IMG/VR virus record: IMGVR_UViG_3300011187_000025
Coordinates: 1 to 37,371 of that record
DNA: 37,371 nt
DNA from: a virus
Direction: 5' to 3' (one strand)
The notes beneath the pieces are model-generated. The model had not been told where the DNA came from. It did no database searches and saw only the letters and a program-made list of their open reading frames with translations. The translations under genes were made by a program, and so were the position numbers. Each line of letters begins with the position of its first letter. Positions within the stretch are counted from its first letter, which is position 1. Positions 17,597 to 25,228 of the stretch are shown here, in pieces.

Positions 17597-19114
17597 ATGA
17601 AAAACTTCGATGGATCATATCTGCTTTTGATACAGGAGTATGTCGATGACTTCAATGAGAAGTGGTCGAATGCTGTAAATTCATCTGAAGAACTCCGCAC
17701 CGCGCTGGATTTGATGAAAAACATTAAATCCAAATTCAAAGGTGATATATACATCGTTGGTGGTGTTCCTCGTGACTTACTCATGGGTAACGAAGTCGAT
17801 GATGTCGATTTGGCTACGAACATCCCCTTGGATGATTTGGAGAAAGAATTCAAAATGAGAAACATCTCCAAGGACGATTCTCAACCAGTCTACACGATAT
17901 TGTGGGGAGAATATGCCTATGACTTGGCCAAATTCAGAACAGACTCTGGTGACATCGGTAGACAGAATAATGTTTCAGTGGAAACCGATTCCTTCGAAAA
18001 GGATACCGAAAGAAGAGATTTGACGATCAACTCTTTTGGATTGGATGCTGACGGTAAAATCGTGGATTACCAAGATGGTCTTGAAGATTTAAAAAATAAA
18101 TTGGTTCGTGCTGTTGGTGATGCCAAACAACGATTCATCGAAGATGCGACTCGTATTTTGAGAGTTTTCCGTTTTGCTGCAAAGATGGATTTCGAGATTG
18201 AAGATCAAACGAAACAAGCAGCGATAGAATTGAAGGATCTCCTTCAAGATTCAAGTGCGATATCTCAGGAAAGTATATCCAAAGAATTTTACAAAGCAGC
18301 CAAGACTGGACCCACTCTAGCGAACTTTCTCAAAAAGCTCCAAGAGACGGGGATACTACACGACATTCTACCAGAGTTCACATCGATGGAAGGATTCGAT
18401 CACGATCCAGAACATCACCCAGAAGGTGAATCACAAGTCCTTGGTCATATATATGAGACTCTTAGGGTCTCCCCTTACAAGGATCCAGTCATCAATCTGG
18501 CAATCCTATTCCACGACTTTGGTAAAGCGGTAACTCGTGGAACTAAAGATAATGGTCACAGTAACTATCATGGCCATGAAGGTGCTGGTGTTTCGATTGT
18601 CGAGGATATTTTCAGAAGAATGAAATTCGCTGAACTATCACAACAAGACAAGAAGCACATACTCACTGCCGTGGGTAGGCATATGCTTGTCCATAAATTG
18701 GATGAACTAACAATCAAAAAACTAACCAAGTTGGTTCAAGATCCTGCTTGGGAGGTTGTCAAAGCTGTTGGTTATGCTGATGAAGCTTCTCGTGGTGCTC
18801 CACTCTTTGATGGGGAGGAATTCGTTAGGAGGATTCAAGAAGCTGAACAAAAGGTAGCTAATATCGGTGGATCCAAGGATGATACTAGAAAAAGATTGAA
18901 GGGATACTTCGATGGTAATACTTTAATGGAATGGTTCCCTGTTCTTAAACAAGACAAATCTAAATTCAGGGATATTACCCAAGCATTGGAAGAATATGTT
19001 CTCGAACAGTTGAATAAAAATCAAGAACCAGACGAAGAAGAAATGAAAGCTATCGTTTCTGGTATCCTAAAGGATGATCAATTCAACGAGATGTATAAGT
19101 TCTATATGAGTTAA
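17597..19114 (+). CDS. tRNA nucleotidyltransferase (CCA-adding enzyme) / poly(A) polymerase family with HD domain
   Basis: A 505-residue protein. IYIVGGVPRDLLMGNEVDDVDLAT (about residues 51-74) holds the class II nucleotidyltransferase G-G and the catalytic DxD. ETDSFEKDTERRDLTINSF and GVGDAKQRFIEDATRILRVFRFAAK-type motifs (VRAVGDAKQRFIED, TRILRVFRFAAK) are the RRD and ERxRR-region equivalents. The C-terminal half has LAILFHDFGKAVTRG, an HD phosphohydrolase site. It repairs or adds tRNA 3' CCA; all nine phage tRNAs already encode CCA, so repair is more likely than maturation. The frame is open from 17540, but ATG 17597 avoids overlapping the previous gene and begins MKNFDGSYLLLIQEYVDD. Confidence 0.9.
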   Translation: MKNFDGSYLLLIQEYVDDFNEKWSNAVNSSEELRTALDLMKNIKSKFKGDIYIVGGVPRDLLMGNEVDDVDLATNIPLDDLEKEFKMRNISKDDSQPVYTILWGEYAYDLAKFRTDSGDIGRQNNVSVETDSFEKDTERRDLTINSFGLDADGKIVDYQDGLEDLKNKLVRAVGDAKQRFIEDATRILRVFRFAAKMDFEIEDQTKQAAIELKDLLQDSSAISQESISKEFYKAAKTGPTLANFLKKLQETGILHDILPEFTSMEGFDHDPEHHPEGESQVLGHIYETLRVSPYKDPVINLAILFHDFGKAVTRGTKDNGHSNYHGHEGAGVSIVEDIFRRMKFAELSQQDKKHILTAVGRHMLVHKLDELTIKKLTKLVQDPAWEVVKAVGYADEASRGAPLFDGEEFVRRIQEAEQKVANIGGSKDDTRKRLKGYFDGNTLMEWFPVLKQDKSKFRDITQALEEYVLEQLNKNQEPDEEEMKAIVSGILKDDQFNEMYKFYMS

Positions 19115-19938
19115 AGCTCGTGTTGCAGTGGCTCATCGGAAGTTATACGATGCTTCTTACCCTCATCATCCAGATATATGACTGGATCTACGACAAATAG
19201 ATTACCTTCATCATCCATGAGAACATTCTCATCGTGCATATCTTCAACACGTATACCCTTCTCCTTGTTGATATAGTCGTGCTTGGTTCCAGCTATCTTG
19301 GTATAGCCCATTTTATTCATCATCTTCTCCACCTCTACCTCTGAAGCTCCTTTACTGGATCTCACATGGGGTTGGGAGATGATGGGTTGTAGTTCACCGT
19401 CATTGATAACAAATCCCTCCAAAGCGTATGGTGCTTCTGGGAAGGTTGCATTGTGGAGAGCCAATCTATAAAAGAACTCTAGAAACGTTGTATGGTAAGA
19501 GAGATTGTTTCTCTTGAACCATCTCTGAGACTCTTCATCGAAATAAACGTTGTTCTCAGCTTCTCCCTTTTCTTCTTGATCCTTCCAATTACGATCAAAC
19601 TCATCGTTGTCCATTATTAGACCAACCTTTTCAGCCCAATGAGTCAACCATTTCTCTTCAACGGGTCTTACCCGTTTGGCCATTACATTTCTTCCAGATG
19701 CCTTTTTCTTGTATTCTCTTTCTGAAGTGTACTCTGGGATCGAATCGTCTCGTATTGATTCATGGCTTCTGTAAGCGACACTGGTGGCAATTTTGAGTTT
19801 TTTTCCACCACGACCAGTATATCCTTGTTTCGCTCCTGATGGTATTCTGTCAGGAGTGTATCTTTCTCTTTTTTCTCGTCCTTCATATATAATATTTAAA
19901 AAAGTGTTAAGATCTATTAAATCTCTTTGCGTGAACAT
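19111..19938 (-). CDS. Protein-kinase-like late protein
   Basis: A 275-residue protein. The C-terminal 110 residues carry VEDMHDENVLMDDEGNLFVVDPVIYLD, matching the catalytic (H-x-x-N-[VI]-L) and metal-binding (D-P) elements of the serine/threonine/tyrosine kinase domain known from phage polyvalent proteins. ALEGFVIN and QPHVRSSKGASEVEVEKMM correspond to the hinge and following helix of that family. The N-terminus is basic (REKRERYTPDRIPSGAKQGYTGRGGKKLK) and could bind nucleic acid or be cut by the prohead protease. The TAAATA box is 5 nt before the ATG, indicating late expression; it may be carried in the virion. Confidence 0.7.
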   Translation of the reverse strand: MFTQRDLIDLNTFLNIIYEGREKRERYTPDRIPSGAKQGYTGRGGKKLKIATSVAYRSHESIRDDSIPEYTSEREYKKKASGRNVMAKRVRPVEEKWLTHWAEKVGLIMDNDEFDRNWKDQEEKGEAENNVYFDEESQRWFKRNNLSYHTTFLEFFYRLALHNATFPEAPYALEGFVINDGELQPIISQPHVRSSKGASEVEVEKMMNKMGYTKIAGTKHDYINKEKGIRVEDMHDENVLMDDEGNLFVVDPVIYLDDEGKKHRITSDEPLQHEL

Positions 19939-19943
19939 AAGTT

Positions 19944-19949
19944 TATTTA
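19944..19949 (-). promoter_or_regulatory. Late-type TAAATA box
   Basis: TTAAATA on the minus strand, 5 nt before ATG 19938; it lies inside the 3' end of the 19947-20198 gene. Confidence 0.6.
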
Positions 19950-20198
19950 ATCATTTAAATTCTTTTCCTCGTGATCTTTATCGTATTTACGTATCAGACC
20001 CATGACGTAGTGTTCATCAATTTCATCAAGATTTAATCGTAGTTGTAAATGATTTATAAATTTGAAGCGATCATACGTCATCAAATCAGAATATTCTCTT
20101 TCGTAATATCCCTTGATACACTCCTCACGACGAGCCGCACGTTCCAATGTTTCGATCCACTCTTTTGAACATGATTTGAATGCACTTAATACTGACAT
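19947..20198 (-). CDS. Small helical hypothetical protein
   Basis: An 83-residue protein (MSVLSAFKSCSKEWIETLER...), charged and helical. No family recognised. It starts 4 nt after the end of the methyltransferase gene, in the same transcript. Its stop codon region doubles as the late box of the kinase-like gene. Confidence 0.6.
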   Translation of the reverse strand: MSVLSAFKSCSKEWIETLERAARREECIKGYYEREYSDLMTYDRFKFINHLQLRLNLDEIDEHYVMGLIRKYDKDHEEKNLND

Positions 20199-20202
20199 CG
20201 AA

Positions 20203-21174
20203 TTATTCGTTAATGTTTTTTTTGAAAATGATTATTGGCTCACAGAAAACACCCTCTTTGTCGGATTTGGAATTCATTCGTTTACCCATCCTGTAACCCA
20301 TAGTTCCTATATAAGCACAATTATCCAAATTTTGAACACAATATTCGATCATCGGATTACAAATTTTATTATATTCGTGGTTGGCATATACATCGGAAAT
20401 ATTGAAAATCATATAACCACCATCCTTTAAAACATCCCAACAGTTGTGGCAGGTCTTATATAGGAACCCATTCATCCACTCATCGAATTTCTTATATTGT
20501 CTGAATGATTGATCGTGTCCATTGTATTTCTCAACCTTGAAATATGGAGGAGATGTGAATGTTAGATCGAAATCTTTCTCGGTTGGGGAGTCTTCCTCAC
20601 AACCTTTGTGCTCTAGAACGAATTTCTTTGGATCCAATCCCAAGTCTCTTATTTGTTCAGTGTATCCAGCGAAGACTAAGGTGTTCACATCACGAGTGTA
20701 ATACATTTCCAGATCGTCCAATACCGCAGCACCCAATAGTCTATCACCCCACCCACCACAGGGATCATATATCTTCTTACCTTTGAAGAGGGTGTATATG
20801 GCCTTTGCTGCCGATGGTCTGAATTGTGATGCGATATATTTCCTGAGTGCTAGAGCAGTTGCAGGATTTTCGTCATAGAACTTACAATTCTCAACCGATT
20901 TTCTGATCTTCGGATTATACCAAGATCTGAGAGGAGATGGACTATTCAGAGAATCACACGCCATTCTGTAACCCCAATGGAAGTGGTTTGAATACTTGGA
21001 TCCGCTTTTATTAATATTGATATAGCGATCTATTTTTTTATCGACATCTGATCTACTATGCCAAACACCATCCATCACTAGACTCTTAATATCGATACCT
21101 TTTAAATCATTTAAAGATTTTTGTGCGTCTTCGTATGTGGGTCTCTCAATGGGGAATAGTATCTTATCGCTCAT
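20203..21174 (-). CDS. DNA methyltransferase (N6-adenine or N4-cytosine type)
   Basis: A 323-residue protein. KKIYDPCGGWGDRLLGAAVL (around residues 135-155) is the SAM-binding motif I (DPxxGxG), and DLTFTSPPYF (around 205-215) is catalytic motif IV (S/D-P-P-Y). GGYMIFNISDVYA follows as a later strand. The order (SAM site first, then SPPY) fits the gamma-like arrangement. It has no restriction partner nearby, so protection of phage DNA or gene regulation is likelier than restriction. The promoter is TTGACA-16-TATGGT ending 8 nt before the ATG. Confidence 0.88.
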   Translation of the reverse strand: MSDKILFPIERPTYEDAQKSLNDLKGIDIKSLVMDGVWHSRSDVDKKIDRYININKSGSKYSNHFHWGYRMACDSLNSPSPLRSWYNPKIRKSVENCKFYDENPATALALRKYIASQFRPSAAKAIYTLFKGKKIYDPCGGWGDRLLGAAVLDDLEMYYTRDVNTLVFAGYTEQIRDLGLDPKKFVLEHKGCEEDSPTEKDFDLTFTSPPYFKVEKYNGHDQSFRQYKKFDEWMNGFLYKTCHNCWDVLKDGGYMIFNISDVYANHEYNKICNPMIEYCVQNLDNCAYIGTMGYRMGKRMNSKSDKEGVFCEPIIIFKKNINE

Positions 21175-21182
21175 GTAACCCT

Positions 21183-21210
21183 ACCATAGACTACTCAATG
21201 TATTTGTCAA
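21183..21210 (-). promoter_or_regulatory. TTGACA-N16-TATGGT promoter
   Basis: Minus strand TTGACA (21210-21205), 16 nt, TATGGT (21188-21183), 8 nt, ATG 21174. It lies mostly within the end of the upstream gene. Confidence 0.75.
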
Positions 21211-21496
21211 CAACCATCGTAATGTAATCACCAAACCAACAAACGGCAGCCGAATAAAACCCCCACGACAGTATCTTAAAGAAGTCGAAACCATCCCACA
21301 CAACACCCCAAAACAAACCAACCCAAAACCCCAAGCACATGGAGCATTTAAACAAATCCTTGAAAAACTCTGGGATTTTACTTGAAAACTCAGAGTTTTT
21401 AATTAAAAAATCTCTGACAGGATTTAATATCTTCCCATACTTCAATATGAAGCATAGTCCCATCAAAGTAAAAGTCTGGAATATCAGTTCAGTCAT
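21191..21496 (-). CDS. Membrane protein with KCSMCLGFW motif
   Basis: A 101-residue protein with about three hydrophobic segments (LIFQTFTLMGLCFIL; CLGFWVGLFWGVVW; FYSAAVCWFGDYI). LFKCSMCLGFWVG matches a C-x-x-C-x-G-[FY]-W element seen in small DUF1360-type phage/bacterial membrane proteins. Function unknown. The start overlaps the stop of the 21690 gene by ATGA. Confidence 0.65.
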   Translation of the reverse strand: MTELIFQTFTLMGLCFILKYGKILNPVRDFLIKNSEFSSKIPEFFKDLFKCSMCLGFWVGLFWGVVWDGFDFFKILSWGFYSAAVCWFGDYITMVVDKYIE

Positions 21497-21690
21497 TCAA
21501 GGAGAAGTTGCTCATCACTGATGGCATTGACCCCGTCCGAAATGAGGAGTGCTTCCTCTTTTTTGATTATGATCTTGTTTCCATTATCATCAGTAACTTC
21601 AACCATACCATTATCCAATTCGGTAACAACGGGGCAACCCTTTCCTTTACAACAGAGACGAACGCTCTTATTATCAATTCTTTTTATCAT
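21493..21690 (-). CDS. Small hypothetical protein
   Basis: A 65-residue protein (MIKRIDNKSVRLCCKGKGCP...). SVRLCCKGKGCPVVTELDNGMVEVTDDNGNKIIIKKEEALLI is shared, as I recall, by small phage proteins in marine myoviruses. The CCKGKGC cluster might bind metal. Translationally coupled on both sides. Confidence 0.65.
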   Translation of the reverse strand: MIKRIDNKSVRLCCKGKGCPVVTELDNGMVEVTDDNGNKIIIKKEEALLISDGVNAISDEQLLLE

Positions 21691-22042
21691 ACGTATCCTT
21701 ATTTAAGTCATGCACATATACTGTCAAACCTTTTTTCTTAGCGATGTTGATCATATGCATCGTCCCCCTCGATCCCCCGTCCCATATTGCAACCAATGCT
21801 TCAGCATAATCTCCCATTTCAGTATTCCTAATATAACCAGCAGATTTTCCATGTTCGTCCCAATCGGCAGGAAAGTCTATGATTGGTATCTGTCTCTCAT
21901 ATGACCACCTCTCACCCATGGTATCAACACCTCTAGCTTTACCAGAAACGACTTCAGTGGGAACCCACCCACATATTTCCATGGCTTTTTCAACGTCTTG
22001 GAATCTAACCCCGTCCCTACTTCCAGCGATAATAGTTTTCAT
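21674..22042 (-). CDS. YspA/DUF2493-type SLOG-fold protein
   Basis: A 122-residue protein starting MKTIIAGSRDGVRFQDVEKAM. The glycine-rich IIAGSRD, then VVSGKARGVDTMGERWSYERQIPIIDFPADW, AGYIRNTEMGDYAEALVAIWDGGSRGT and MI..AKKKGL cover the whole family pattern. SLOG proteins bind nucleotide-derived ligands; the phage role is unknown. The frame opens at 22048, but the promoter (TTGACA-16-TAATGT-6) points to ATG 22042. Confidence 0.85.
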   Translation of the reverse strand: MKTIIAGSRDGVRFQDVEKAMEICGWVPTEVVSGKARGVDTMGERWSYERQIPIIDFPADWDEHGKSAGYIRNTEMGDYAEALVAIWDGGSRGTMHMINIAKKKGLTVYVHDLNKDTYDKKN

Positions 22043-22048
22043 ACTCAC

Positions 22049-22076
22049 ACATTATATCGACGAAAACCGATGTCAA
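22049..22076 (-). promoter_or_regulatory. TTGACA-N16-TAATGT promoter
   Basis: Minus strand TTGACA (22076-22071), 16 nt, TAATGT (22054-22049), 6 nt, ATG 22042. A TATAAT two bases earlier gives a 14-bp spacer and is less likely. Confidence 0.65.
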
Positions 22077-22091
22077 GTATCATTTTTAGAT

Positions 22092-22097
22092 TAAATA
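22092..22097 (+). promoter_or_regulatory. Late-type TAAATA box for the lysis genes
   Basis: TTAAATA with ATG 22103 5 nt after the box. Confidence 0.65.
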
Positions 22098-22102
22098 TAC
22101 TC

Positions 22103-22780
22103 ATGAAGAAGGAAATCATAACCTTTATATCTTGTTTGTTCTTGGTGTCTTGTGCTGGGAAGATTCCTGTCGCCATACCTATACCAGAACCGCCAAAATC
22201 TACCGAGAGTGTTAAACCAAATCTCCAGAATACGAGGGAGGATATCGATAATAGTATCAAAAATGCTGATAGAATCGGGAACAATGCCGATGATCAAGGA
22301 GAAATTATAATCGAAATAAGTGGTGATATCGATAAAATAATCAAAGAAATCGAGAAATTGAGGGTTAGAGCCGCTGAAAATGGTGATATTTACGAATACG
22401 AGATTCAAAGAGTGAAGGATGGTATGCTTCTCTTGAAGGTAAAGAACACCAAATTAAGTAAAGCCAACGATAAACTCAAGCTTGAGATCGAAAATCAGAA
22501 GAAAAACTTGGAAAGTGCTAAGAAAAATGCTGATGAATCGATGAAAAAATTAATATTAAAAGAAGATGAGGTTGTCCAATTAAGAGATTTAAACCAATTT
22601 TTGACCGATAATCTCGCTTTAAAGAACCATGAAGTGGGTGAATTGGTAAAAGAAAATAAAAAAATAGAGAAAAAGTTATCGACAGCTAGAGTATATAGAA
22701 ACTGGATTCTTGGGTTGGTTGGTGCTCTTGGGCTTTATTTTATTGCTGGATTCCTATTGAAAATTTACAAACCGTTATAA
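22103..22780 (+). CDS. Unimolecular spanin-like lipoprotein
   Basis: A 225-residue protein. Residues 1-17 (MKKEIITFISCLFLVSC) end in a lipobox, FLVSC. A long charged coiled coil follows (about residues 50-190; e.g. LKLEIENQKKNLESAKKNAD), and a C-terminal transmembrane helix (WILGLVGALGLYFIAGFLL) then KIYKPL. An outer-membrane lipid anchor plus an inner-membrane helix in one protein defines a u-spanin, which fuses the two membranes in the last step of lysis. It is about twice as long as the T1 gp11 example. Holin-like and endolysin genes follow directly. The frame is open further upstream (21998), but the lipobox signal and late box fix this start. Confidence 0.8.
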   Translation: MKKEIITFISCLFLVSCAGKIPVAIPIPEPPKSTESVKPNLQNTREDIDNSIKNADRIGNNADDQGEIIIEISGDIDKIIKEIEKLRVRAAENGDIYEYEIQRVKDGMLLLKVKNTKLSKANDKLKLEIENQKKNLESAKKNADESMKKLILKEDEVVQLRDLNQFLTDNLALKNHEVGELVKENKKIEKKLSTARVYRNWILGLVGALGLYFIAGFLLKIYKPL

Positions 22781-22783
22781 ATA
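22776..22783 (+). promoter_or_regulatory. Late promoter TATAAATA
   Basis: Exact TATAAATA, containing the TAA stop of the spanin gene, 7 nt before ATG 22791. Confidence 0.75.
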
Positions 22784-22790
22784 TACACCT

Positions 22791-23282
22791 ATGAGCACGA
22801 AAAGAAAAATTACAAAGAAAAAAACAACGAAGAAGATACAACCAAAGAAAAAAGAAAATTTATTTATGGAGGCAATTAAGCAACCATATTATTGGGCGAA
22901 AGCTTTGGTCACACCATTCTTCACTAGCACCAAAGGATTCCTATTCGGAAAAGACGGGGATAGTATTAAAAAGGATTGGTGGATCGCTGGTATCCTAGCT
23001 ATAGGATTCTTCGCTGTGATTAAGGGTGTCGTTTGGCTCTCCGAGAGCTTTGGACTTACGGAAGCATTCAACATGGTAGATTTCTATGTGGTGGCTGCTA
23101 AAGCTGCATTCGTATCTGCTTTGGCATGGTCTTTGATCAAATATGTATTCGCTGGAACTCTTGGTAAAGATTTCGGTGTAGTATTCGATAAAGGTTGGAA
23201 GAGTATGCCATCTGTTGAGAAGACCCGTTGGATCATCGGTGTATTCATTGCGATCTTTGTTGCATTAATATTCGCATTTTAA
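22791..23282 (+). CDS. Putative holin
   Basis: A 163-residue protein with a very basic N-terminus (MSTKRKITKKKTTKKIQPKK) and three hydrophobic segments (WWIAGILAIGFFAVIKGVVWL; VVAAKAAFVSALAWSLIKYV; IIGVFIAIFVALIFAF). Three-pass topology, the position between spanin and endolysin, and a late promoter make a holin the best guess. No sequence motif proves it. It could instead be a virion or unrelated membrane protein. Its stop codon adjoins the endolysin start. Confidence 0.6.
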   Translation: MSTKRKITKKKTTKKIQPKKKENLFMEAIKQPYYWAKALVTPFFTSTKGFLFGKDGDSIKKDWWIAGILAIGFFAVIKGVVWLSESFGLTEAFNMVDFYVVAAKAAFVSALAWSLIKYVFAGTLGKDFGVVFDKGWKSMPSVEKTRWIIGVFIAIFVALIFAF

Positions 23283-24005
23283 ATGAAAAAATTATTAGTA
23301 TTATTTTTCGGTATGTTCACCGCCAGTGCGGATGAAAATGTGGTGTCTGATGGATTGTCTTTACCTATATCAAAGGAGTCCATAGACACCATAATCCATT
23401 ATGAGGTTGGTGGTAGATCGTATTACAATTCAAGATTGACTAAACCCACCGTCCCAGCATGGAGAGACACCGCATCTGGTGTGACTGTGGGGTTTGGTTT
23501 TGACGTTGGTCATAACTCCAAATCCCAGATTGAAAAGGCGACCAAGGGGATATTGGAAGATAATGAAATCGAAGCCCTGAAAAAAGTCGCTGGAATGAAA
23601 GGTAGAGATGCTTATTACAACGGTCTACCACAAGTGAAATACATTGTGAATGTGACTTACGAGGAAGCTGAGGAGATCTTTAAGAAAGATAGTCTCCCAA
23701 GATTCACTAAATTGACAGCAAATGCCTTCAATCTAGATAAAGACAGATTACACCCACACTCCAACGGTGCTTTAACCTCTATAGTTTTCAATAGAGGATC
23801 ATCCATGTATAGTAGACGGGAAGGAATGCCTCGGAAAGAAATGCGATGGATACGACACAATATATCCATCGGCAAGGAGGAGAGAGTTCCTTCTGATATA
23901 CGTTCAATGAAGAGGCTGTGGTCTTATACCAAGCTGAGGGGTCTTCATCTGAGAAGAGACGCAGAGGCTGCGTTGTTCCAAAAAGGTCTCGACGAGCGAG
24001 ATTAA
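23283..24005 (+). CDS. Secreted endolysin, lysozyme-like
   Basis: A 240-residue protein. An N-terminal hydrophobic stretch (MKKLLVLFFGMFTASADE) is a signal peptide or signal-arrest-release segment. The catalytic part includes IIHYEVGGRSYYNS (Glu at the expected start of a lysozyme fold), GVTVGFGFDVGHNSKSQI (the G-x-G-x-D equivalent of the T4 lysozyme beta-hairpin), ALTSIVFNRGSSM and LHLRRDAEAALF. This places it in the lysozyme-like (GH24-related) group. It cleaves peptidoglycan. With spanin and holin immediately upstream it completes the lysis cassette. Confidence 0.82.
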   Translation: MKKLLVLFFGMFTASADENVVSDGLSLPISKESIDTIIHYEVGGRSYYNSRLTKPTVPAWRDTASGVTVGFGFDVGHNSKSQIEKATKGILEDNEIEALKKVAGMKGRDAYYNGLPQVKYIVNVTYEEAEEIFKKDSLPRFTKLTANAFNLDKDRLHPHSNGALTSIVFNRGSSMYSRREGMPRKEMRWIRHNISIGKEERVPSDIRSMKRLWSYTKLRGLHLRRDAEAALFQKGLDERD

Positions 24006-24313
24006 GCTCCCAGTTTGGCTCTTATTTTGCCAAGTGCCATCTTCACAGCATTATTGATGTGGGATTCTCCGTTGTATTCCGCTTCCACTTCATCGATTAT
24101 ACTTAAAATTTCGGACTCCTCTTCACCCTCATATACGTGTGACACTATATTGGCTGGAGCCATACCGATGGTCTGTTTTTTGTAAGACAAACCACTACCA
24201 GCATCTTGGGGTGATACCTGATTTGGAATCATCTTAACTGGTCTTTTACGCTCTCCTTGATAATATTCATTCAAGAGTTCGGTTTCATACATGTTTTGAA
24301 GATCTTTATCCAT
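24002..24313 (-). CDS. Small late protein (MDKDLQNMYE N-terminus)
   Basis: A 104-residue protein (103 if the end is trimmed) starting MDKDLQNMYETELLNEYYQG. The start resembles that of the protein at 32018 (MNKDLEMIYENMYKE). The C-terminal half (NIVSHVYEGEEESEILSIIDEVEAEYN...INNAVKMALGKIRAKLG) is helical. The frame is open to 24367, but the TAAATA box at 24321-24326, 7 nt upstream, supports ATG 24313. Possibly a minor head protein or protease substrate. It overlaps the endolysin end by 4 bp. Confidence 0.65.
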   Translation of the reverse strand: MDKDLQNMYETELLNEYYQGERKRPVKMIPNQVSPQDAGSGLSYKKQTIGMAPANIVSHVYEGEEESEILSIIDEVEAEYNGESHINNAVKMALGKIRAKLGA

Positions 24314-24320
24314 TATAATA

Positions 24321-24326
24321 TATTTA
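24321..24326 (-). promoter_or_regulatory. Late-type TAAATA box
   Basis: TTAAATA on the minus strand, 7 nt before ATG 24313. Confidence 0.6.
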
Positions 24327-24360
24327 ACTAATTGTGATGAATTTAAAACGATTATACCCT

Positions 24361-24388
24361 TTGACATTCCGATATCGGGTGTTAAATT
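24361..24388 (+). promoter_or_regulatory. TTGACA-N16-TAAATT promoter
   Basis: TTGACA 24361-24366, 16 nt, TAAATT 24383-24388; ATG 24400 is 11 nt downstream. Confidence 0.65.
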
Positions 24389-24399
24389 TTGTGAACAAT

Positions 24400-25047
24400 A
24401 TGAATACGAACTGGAGATACAGAAACGAGATGAACGAAGAGCAAAACGAAAACGAGGGAGAACAGCTACCGATTATCATACAATCAGCAAGTTCAGACCA
24501 AATTTACTCGGCGGGGATTAAGGTCAGTGGAAACAGAGTTTTTTACTATAGCGATATTGATGAATCGAACGTGGCAGAGCTTAATAAGGTGTTGTTCGAT
24601 ATGGATATAAAGGCTCAAGGGTTACGAAACATTATAGGTGATGAGTATAACCCCGTGGTCAATCTCCACATCAACACATACGGTGGTAGTATTTATGCCG
24701 CCTTTTCCACAGTAGATACAATCAAGAGGATGAAATCTGAAGTCCATACATATATCGATGGTAGTGTGGCATCTGCGGGAACTCTCATCAGTGCTGTCGG
24801 TGCTAAACGATATATGGGAGAACACGCCCATCTACTTATTCATCAGTTGAGTTCTGGTGTTTATGGTAAATTCTCCGAGTTGGAAGAAGAGTTTTTCAAT
24901 TGTGAAAACTTGATGAAAATGTTGAAGAGTTTTTACAAGAAGAATACTAAACTCCCAATGAAAAAACTCGATGAGTTATTGAAGAGGGACTTATGGTTAA
25001 ATGCTGATGAATGTAAACAATACGGTATCATCGACGAGATCCTTTGA
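24400..25047 (+). CDS. ClpP-type serine protease
   Basis: A 215-residue protein from ATG 24400 (MNTNWRYRNEMNEEQNENEG...). The frame extends back to GTG 24334, but the promoter lies inside that part. The ClpP fold is clear: VNLHINTYGGSIYAAFSTVDTI, then DGSVASAGT with nucleophile Ser125, HLLIHQLSSGVYGKFSEL with His148, and a C-terminal WLNADECKQYGIIDEIL like the usual AxEAxxYGLxDxI. An Asp equivalent is expected near residue 195. Phage ClpP-like proteins act in head maturation (with or in place of a prohead protease) or replace host ClpP; here gp21 exists as the head protease, so the second role or a host-control role is more likely. Confidence 0.88.
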   Translation: MNTNWRYRNEMNEEQNENEGEQLPIIIQSASSDQIYSAGIKVSGNRVFYYSDIDESNVAELNKVLFDMDIKAQGLRNIIGDEYNPVVNLHINTYGGSIYAAFSTVDTIKRMKSEVHTYIDGSVASAGTLISAVGAKRYMGEHAHLLIHQLSSGVYGKFSELEEEFFNCENLMKMLKSFYKKNTKLPMKKLDELLKRDLWLNADECKQYGIIDEIL

Positions 25048-25124
25048 TCCATATTTATACCAACAAACATATTTTTATGGTGGTGGAAATAAAAGAAATT
25101 CTGGGATAAATAATCGACAGAATT

Positions 25125-25208
25125 ATGAAAAAGAAATGCGATCCCCATCGGAGAGAGACTGGTTTTATTTATTGTGGTGGGCATTTTTTTTATAACATTT
25201 TAGCCTGA
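25125..25208 (+). CDS. Possible 27-residue peptide; otherwise intergenic 25048-25282
   Basis: The 235 bp between the ClpP-like and nrdB genes hold no convincing gene. The best candidate is ATG 25125 (MKKKCDPHRRETGFIYCGGHFF...), which follows a TAAATA (25107-25112) by 12 nt. Its end overlaps the palindrome at 25207-25228. Nothing else was seen apart from that palindrome. Confidence 0.25.
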   Translation: MKKKCDPHRRETGFIYCGGHFFYNILA

Positions 25209-25228
25209 TTATTTATCTATAAATAATC
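25207..25228. promoter_or_regulatory. 10-bp palindrome upstream of nrdB
   Basis: GATTATTTAT-CT-ATAAATAATC: perfect 10-bp arms with a 2-bp centre. It contains TATAAATA (25218-25225) on the + strand and TAAATA in both directions, so it could be an operator or a bidirectional late-type box. Confidence 0.55.

Noticed and set aside
19389-19399. GTAGTTCACCG as another IS605-like end
   Set aside because: Only the short TAGTTCAC matches; there is no hairpin, and it lies inside the kinase-like gene.
24334-24399. N-terminal extension of the ClpP-like protein from GTG 24334
   Set aside because: A TTGACA-16-TAAATT promoter lies inside this part, and the extension does not resemble ClpP.
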